Source: Enoplolaimus lenunculus (Eukaryota > Nematoda > Enoplea > Enoplida > Thoracostomopsidae). Taken from it: a DNA stretch of 64,000 nucleotides. Shown here piece after piece: positions 59,738 to 64,000 of the stretch (position 1 is the first letter of the stretch; the number at the start of each line of letters is the position of its first letter). The notes under the pieces are model-generated. The model saw only the letters and a list, made by a program, of their open reading frames with translations. It ran no database searches and was not told where the DNA came from. Made by a program: the position numbers and the translations under genes. Location: the NCBI GenBank assembly GCA_030248215.1, contig JASANG010003644.1, positions 20,551 through 84,550 of the forward strand, read 5' to 3'.

Positions 59738-61044
59738 TTTGGCTGTCTAGTTGAAGCGTATGGTATATATTGTTTGATATATGTATATTTAGCCATGTTT
59801 ATATGCGACACAAAGACCTACTGGGCTTTCAGCCTGGTGTTTTTCGTGTTTGGGTTTACTGAGACTGTATATGTCTGTCGTTTGAAAGGCACATAAAATA
59901 TGCTTCCGTAGAGCTTGTAGATTTGAATAATACCCTGGTTCTCAATACTATATGCAGTGGGTATTATTGACTTGATCGTAAATTTTGATTTAGGGAAAAT
60001 ATAAAAATGGTTAATTGTCGTTAATGTCAGGGTTATAAAATGTAGTCGTTTTTATGTAAACCGAAAATTGCGAACTAATAATGGTTGCTTTAGACTCCGA
60101 GATTGCGTTCTGTTACGTACGTACGGAGTTTCTGACAAATCTTTATACCATGGATCGAAAGTCAGATTATGAAGGGTTGAAAGTGACAGCAACCGCTAAA
60201 TCGTTGTGAAAACTTGAAAAATTAGTCAAAAGAACCGCGGTTTGAAAACGTGAAAATTTCTCAAAGAAACCGCATTTTTTGTAACAGATTTGTCCAACGA
60301 AACATATAAAGAATAAATTAATAAAATTTCGACTGGCCTGCACAGCATCTATTTTACAAGTAGAGCCAAAATAACTGAATATTTAACCATTAAAATTTAA
60401 ATTAGGCAGTTTAAATAAATTGAAAACGTAAGTTTTACTATTATGTGAAGAGAAGAGCTGGCAAGAATTGACTTTGAATTTCAGGAAACGCTTATGTCTT
60501 TTAGTTGTGTGTGCTTGTTCTTGCCTCATAGTTTCGAGTACGTATACATAGTTTTCTTATGAACTTACTAATCCTTGCGCTGTCCCATCGTGTTGTACAA
60601 AACGTAGAATTATGGATTTTTATGGTTGGCTTAGTATGTCACCATAAATAAGTCATATGTACATATATCAGCGTTTTTCATCGTTCCGAACAAAATTTAA
60701 GTGCCAGAGTGTAACCGGATCTTCGTTTTCGGAAAAATCGATGTCCGTTTCTGTTATAGGAACAACGGAAATGCAATTGTTCGAAATGAAATAAAAATTT
60801 TGAAATTCATCCAAAATCTTAAAAATGTCGGCTCATTCGCCATGAAAGACCGGTGAATATATGCACGCTTCAATTGTGTTGTCAGAAAAATAAAACATTT
60901 TAGAAATTTTTGTACTTCAGCATCCGTTTTCCGTTTCCGTTATTTTGATCACTATCCGTTCCCGTTATTTTTTGTATCCGTTTACACCCGGTTAAGTAGA
61001 TACTTTATTTTGTCACAGAGTCGGGCGGTAACTTGTGTTTCTTA
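59738..61044. other. intergenic, nothing recognised
   Basis: The termini CAGAGTGTAACCGGAT (60704) and CCGTTTACACCCGG (60978) suggest a decayed hAT-like copy between them. No gene is seen. Confidence 0.4.
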
Positions 61045-61434
61045 TCACGGCTGTCGGGCGTTGACTCCAGCTTTACTCGCGACACTTAAAGGTGTGTATA
61101 TGCGTTCTGAATTGTAGGCAAAAATGAGACAGATAATATTTTGAACTTGTGCCGAACTCACTGAAAGTAATGTTTTGGAGCTTTTGCAATGTTTTGGCAG
61201 TAGAGACGAAATTGTAGATAATCGTTGCGGTGAAACAGCTATTAAAATTGTGTTTGAGTATATACCTGTTTCTTTTAAAGCTCTTCCGCTTTCTGTTGGG
61301 TCTGCAATAGCAGGTTTAGATATTAGATTATTTTTGATTATGCTTTGGCTTAGGTTTACTCTTTTTCGACGTTTAGGCTTGGCTTCGGAATAAGCTTTAC
61401 CCACAGTTACGGTCCCAAAAGTAACACTGGCCAA
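61045..61434 (-). CDS. hypothetical basic open frame, 129 codons
   Basis: From ATG 61434 it reads MASVTFGTVTVGKAYSEAKP, then KRRKRVNLSQSIIKNN and ISKPAIADPTESGRALKETG, followed by a donor-like GTATAT; the frame stays open to 61045. The first roughly 60 residues are compositionally protein-like with a basic patch that could act as a nuclear signal. Part of it overlaps a TTAGGC-like patch on the other strand. No family is recognised. Confidence 0.25.
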   Translation of the reverse strand: MASVTFGTVTVGKAYSEAKPKRRKRVNLSQSIIKNNLISKPAIADPTESGRALKETGIYSNTILIAVSPQRLSTISSLLPKHCKSSKTLLSVSSAQVQNIICLIFAYNSERIYTPLSVASKAGVNARQP

Positions 61435-61851
61435 AATTGGTATACACTTCGCGTATATATTTTTGTCATAGCGAATTCTTATCTTCTGTTATTATCCATA
61501 AATTAAGTTTAAAAATATGAATTTGCATGAAAACTGAGTTAATTCAGAGGTGGAAGTCGATTTTTTGCCGAAATTCTGCATCGAAATTTATTCATCGAAG
61601 TTTGCAAATTAGGTCGTAGATTTATCTATGTATATATAAGTAGTAACTCAACCAAATTTTGTTATGTTGCATATAAATTACATAAACAGTTAGATGGTAA
61701 TCTATGCAATGTGTTTAGCTTTATGTGCATGTCTTCTGCCATTTTTGTGTGCTTGCTGCATCCTAATTGTCAAGTTGTATATGGACATTATATAACGGCA
61801 CCGTCGGTCAACGTAATGTAGAAATATCTGATAATATTTTGAAGAAGATTA

Positions 61852-62010
61852 GTGATGGCCATCGGATATTTTTTCATATCCGGATATCCGGCAATTCTTG
61901 CCATATATTTATTCGGATATAAACAGATATCCGAAATTAACTTTTCTGGTTCGGGTATCCGGAACTCGATTTTGCGATTTTTGGGGTTTCCGAACCTTAA
62001 TTTTCGTTTC
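61852..62010 (+). repeat. ATCCGGATATTTTTTC family terminus
   Basis: GGCCATCGGATATTTTTTCA, TATCCGGATATCCGGCAATT and CTTGCCATATATTTATTCGG are in the same order as at 32.3 kb (minus). The right end is not found; a weaker trace lies near 62950-63030. Confidence 0.6.
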
Positions 62011-62039
62011 TTAAGCACTTGTTTTAACTTGTTGCTCTA

Positions 62040-64000
62040 AGAGAAGTACCCTGACCCACACACAAGCTGATTGTTATGAGCGTAAAATATACAATTCTAA
62101 AAATAGTTTTATAACACAACTGCTTGAATAGTGCTGGGTATTCGGTTTAGAAGATTGCCAATGACTGTAGTAAATACTTCCGTTGACCACCTGAAATTGA
62201 TTGGTTTGTCTCCGTGTGATTTAAACCACTGCAACGAGGATTCTGTCACCCTCCCCTTGAACAATATATAAAAATCGTTTTACGTTCCAAGAAGGAATAA
62301 CCACATTGAAATATACTTACGCTATATCCGACAACATCAGCCCATGTTACTTAGCCCATGTTACTTTTAGTGGTGGCTCGCGTTCAGGCGGGTTGGTAAG
62401 TGTTCTGAAACGCAACTTTTCACCAAAAAATTTCTGACGTTTGCAAATTTATTAGGTAGAGATCTTATCATTTTTTACAAAATAACATTCTGATGGGAGA
62501 ACATTGCAAAATAGAAACCTTAACTATAAGCTAACATATATGTTAACTGTTAGCTTATAAATTTTGTAAGCGATAGAAAATTTTTTAATAGATAAGGGTG
62601 GCGCAATGCTTGTCGTGCGGCGACTTCCGGAGCCGTACGTCTTCACAAGTTAAAAAATTTTAATGACTAATTTGCGATGCCATGCAGAAATTCATGTGTT
62701 TTGCTGTACAGTACCCTACTGTGACAGACGGCGCCGGACGAGTGTCATCTTAAGTATACCTATTATTTATCTCAAATTCAAACGACGAAGCATTCGAACG
62801 CTAAACTACTTTTCATACACAAGGTCCACCGCAAGACCGGTCAAGAATTTAGTTCAATATTCTGACTAAGGTATGAATACAGAATTTGTTCTCGTCAGCT
62901 CTGTAGTGGTAAACAAAGCAAATTATTTAAAAAAATTTACACAATAGCATTTCGAATATCCGGATACATATTTCATTTTGGATTCATTTCTGGAATCCGG
63001 ATACTTTTCATATCCGTATATCCGGTACCCATCTATATTTATATCGAAAATCATTTTGTTGTTGAGAGCTAAAATTTTACAAGCGCTCACTGCCTGGAGT
63101 CTTTTCAGCCTAGATGTTCTAAACTGCTTGGTTTGTAATAACTGAATTGGTTTATATTCCGAGACCCATGAAAATATCAGGGGCAGAGAGTTTTTCTGAG
63201 GGACTGACTAATTTTTTGTTTGGTTTAGGCTTAGGAATATGCTCATTCTTACGCTTAGGTTTGGGCTTAGGCTTTAGGCTTAGAATACGCATGCTTATAA
63301 TACTGTTCCGCCCCTGTTCTTTGCATTGGCCTACTTATACTGATAACACTGAAACAATGCCTGCTATTTGTAGTTAATATATTTGTTCCGTGTCGATGTA
63401 TATACCGAAGCATAAAGTTTTAAAGTTTTATAGTTTTTATTTTTTTAACTAGTGACTGACTATATTTAAATGATTTAGTTAATAAATTGTTTACAATGGT
63501 TTTGTATTAAATGTGAGCGACTTAGACTTTAATATTTATATTAAATTAAGCTGCAGACGGAGTTTTTATTTCATTTTAAACAATTGGACACCGATTTTTA
63601 CCACAAACGGTTATCCGGTTGCACTCTGGTTTTTGTCGGAGCCGTGCGCATACAGAGTTGCACCCTAATGGAACAGCAAAAATCTTGTCCAAAACGCATT
63701 TGTCAAGTTGTACCGGATTTCTGTTTCCGGGAGCAATGTTTTTGTTAACATAATACTGGAAGATTTCTTATATTTTTATGCGCTAACGGTTGCAGTATGT
63801 GAAACGCTTAAAACTTACAGATAGTAAACGAAAAGCGAACATGAAACGGATACGAATAAAGTAAAGTTTTATATTAACTATAGGGGATTGCCTACTGAGA
63901 ATTTTCTAGCTAGCAAGTTTTTCAGTCAAAAGTGTTTTAATTTATATAGTCCCCAGTGTGAGAAGTTCGTGATTTTGACTTAAGCCTGTACCCTGTATTG
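62040..64000. other. intergenic, repeats only
   Basis: Contains a second copy of the TTAGGC-bearing repeat (63225-63330, with ATGCTCATTCTTACGCTTAG and ATACTGTTCCGCCCCTG) and hAT-like ends (TTATCCGGTTGCACTCTGG at 63611, CAGAGTTGCACCCTAATGG at 63652). No exon was recognised. Confidence 0.5.

Overview
This window is AT-rich metazoan nuclear DNA: split genes with GT-AG introns, many short non-autonomous DNA transposons and little coding density. The species is not identified. TTAGGC-type hexamer clusters (the nematode telomere motif) occur at several places, but they are degenerate, interstitial and tied to repeat families, so they are only a weak hint of lineage.

The dominant feature is a pair of CNNM (cyclin M / ancient conserved domain protein) magnesium-transport genes in inverted, head-to-head orientation. 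One lies on the minus strand (start 28073, stop 18850) and one on the plus strand (start 44494, stop 56482); their 5' ends face each other across about 16.4 kb. I reconstructed 14 coding exons in each. Splice phases match throughout, except at the end of exon 4, and 11 of 14 exons have identical lengths. Both encode a signal/anchor segment, an extracellular region, a DUF21 membrane domain, a CBS pair, a cNMP-binding-like domain and a low-complexity tail. The core is nearly invariant at protein level while codons differ, so the duplication is old and both copies have been under selection. The minus copy is an uninterrupted 882-codon frame with a shortened tail. The plus copy would give 943 residues, but its exon 4 donor leaves the frame one base short.

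At the left end, three small minus-strand exons (2474-3943) encode the N-terminal methyltransferase part of an LCMT2/TYW4-like protein. Later exons were not found.

The rest is mostly repeats. They include a 2.1 kb TIR-bounded composite (5457-7552) carrying a 33-bp minisatellite and a TTAGGC-like field; hAT-type MITEs with CAGGG ends and 8-bp target duplications, some nested; a 235-bp-arm palindrome at 30.06-30.72 kb; a 1.6 kb foldback element at 41.1-42.7 kb; a 5'-truncated RNase H-bearing LINE (39046-40600, minus); and a second decayed LINE inside plus-copy intron 6, itself split by a nested hAT element.

The least explained features are a phase-compatible 105-nt candidate cassette exon in minus-copy intron 6, a four-fold tandem repeat with POU octamers in minus-copy intron 2, a tandem duplication of the minus-copy first exon, and several orphan coding-like segments (34.3-34.7, 36.2, 57.8-58.2, 59.6 and 61.3 kb). 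No CRISPR, prokaryotic or viral system was seen.
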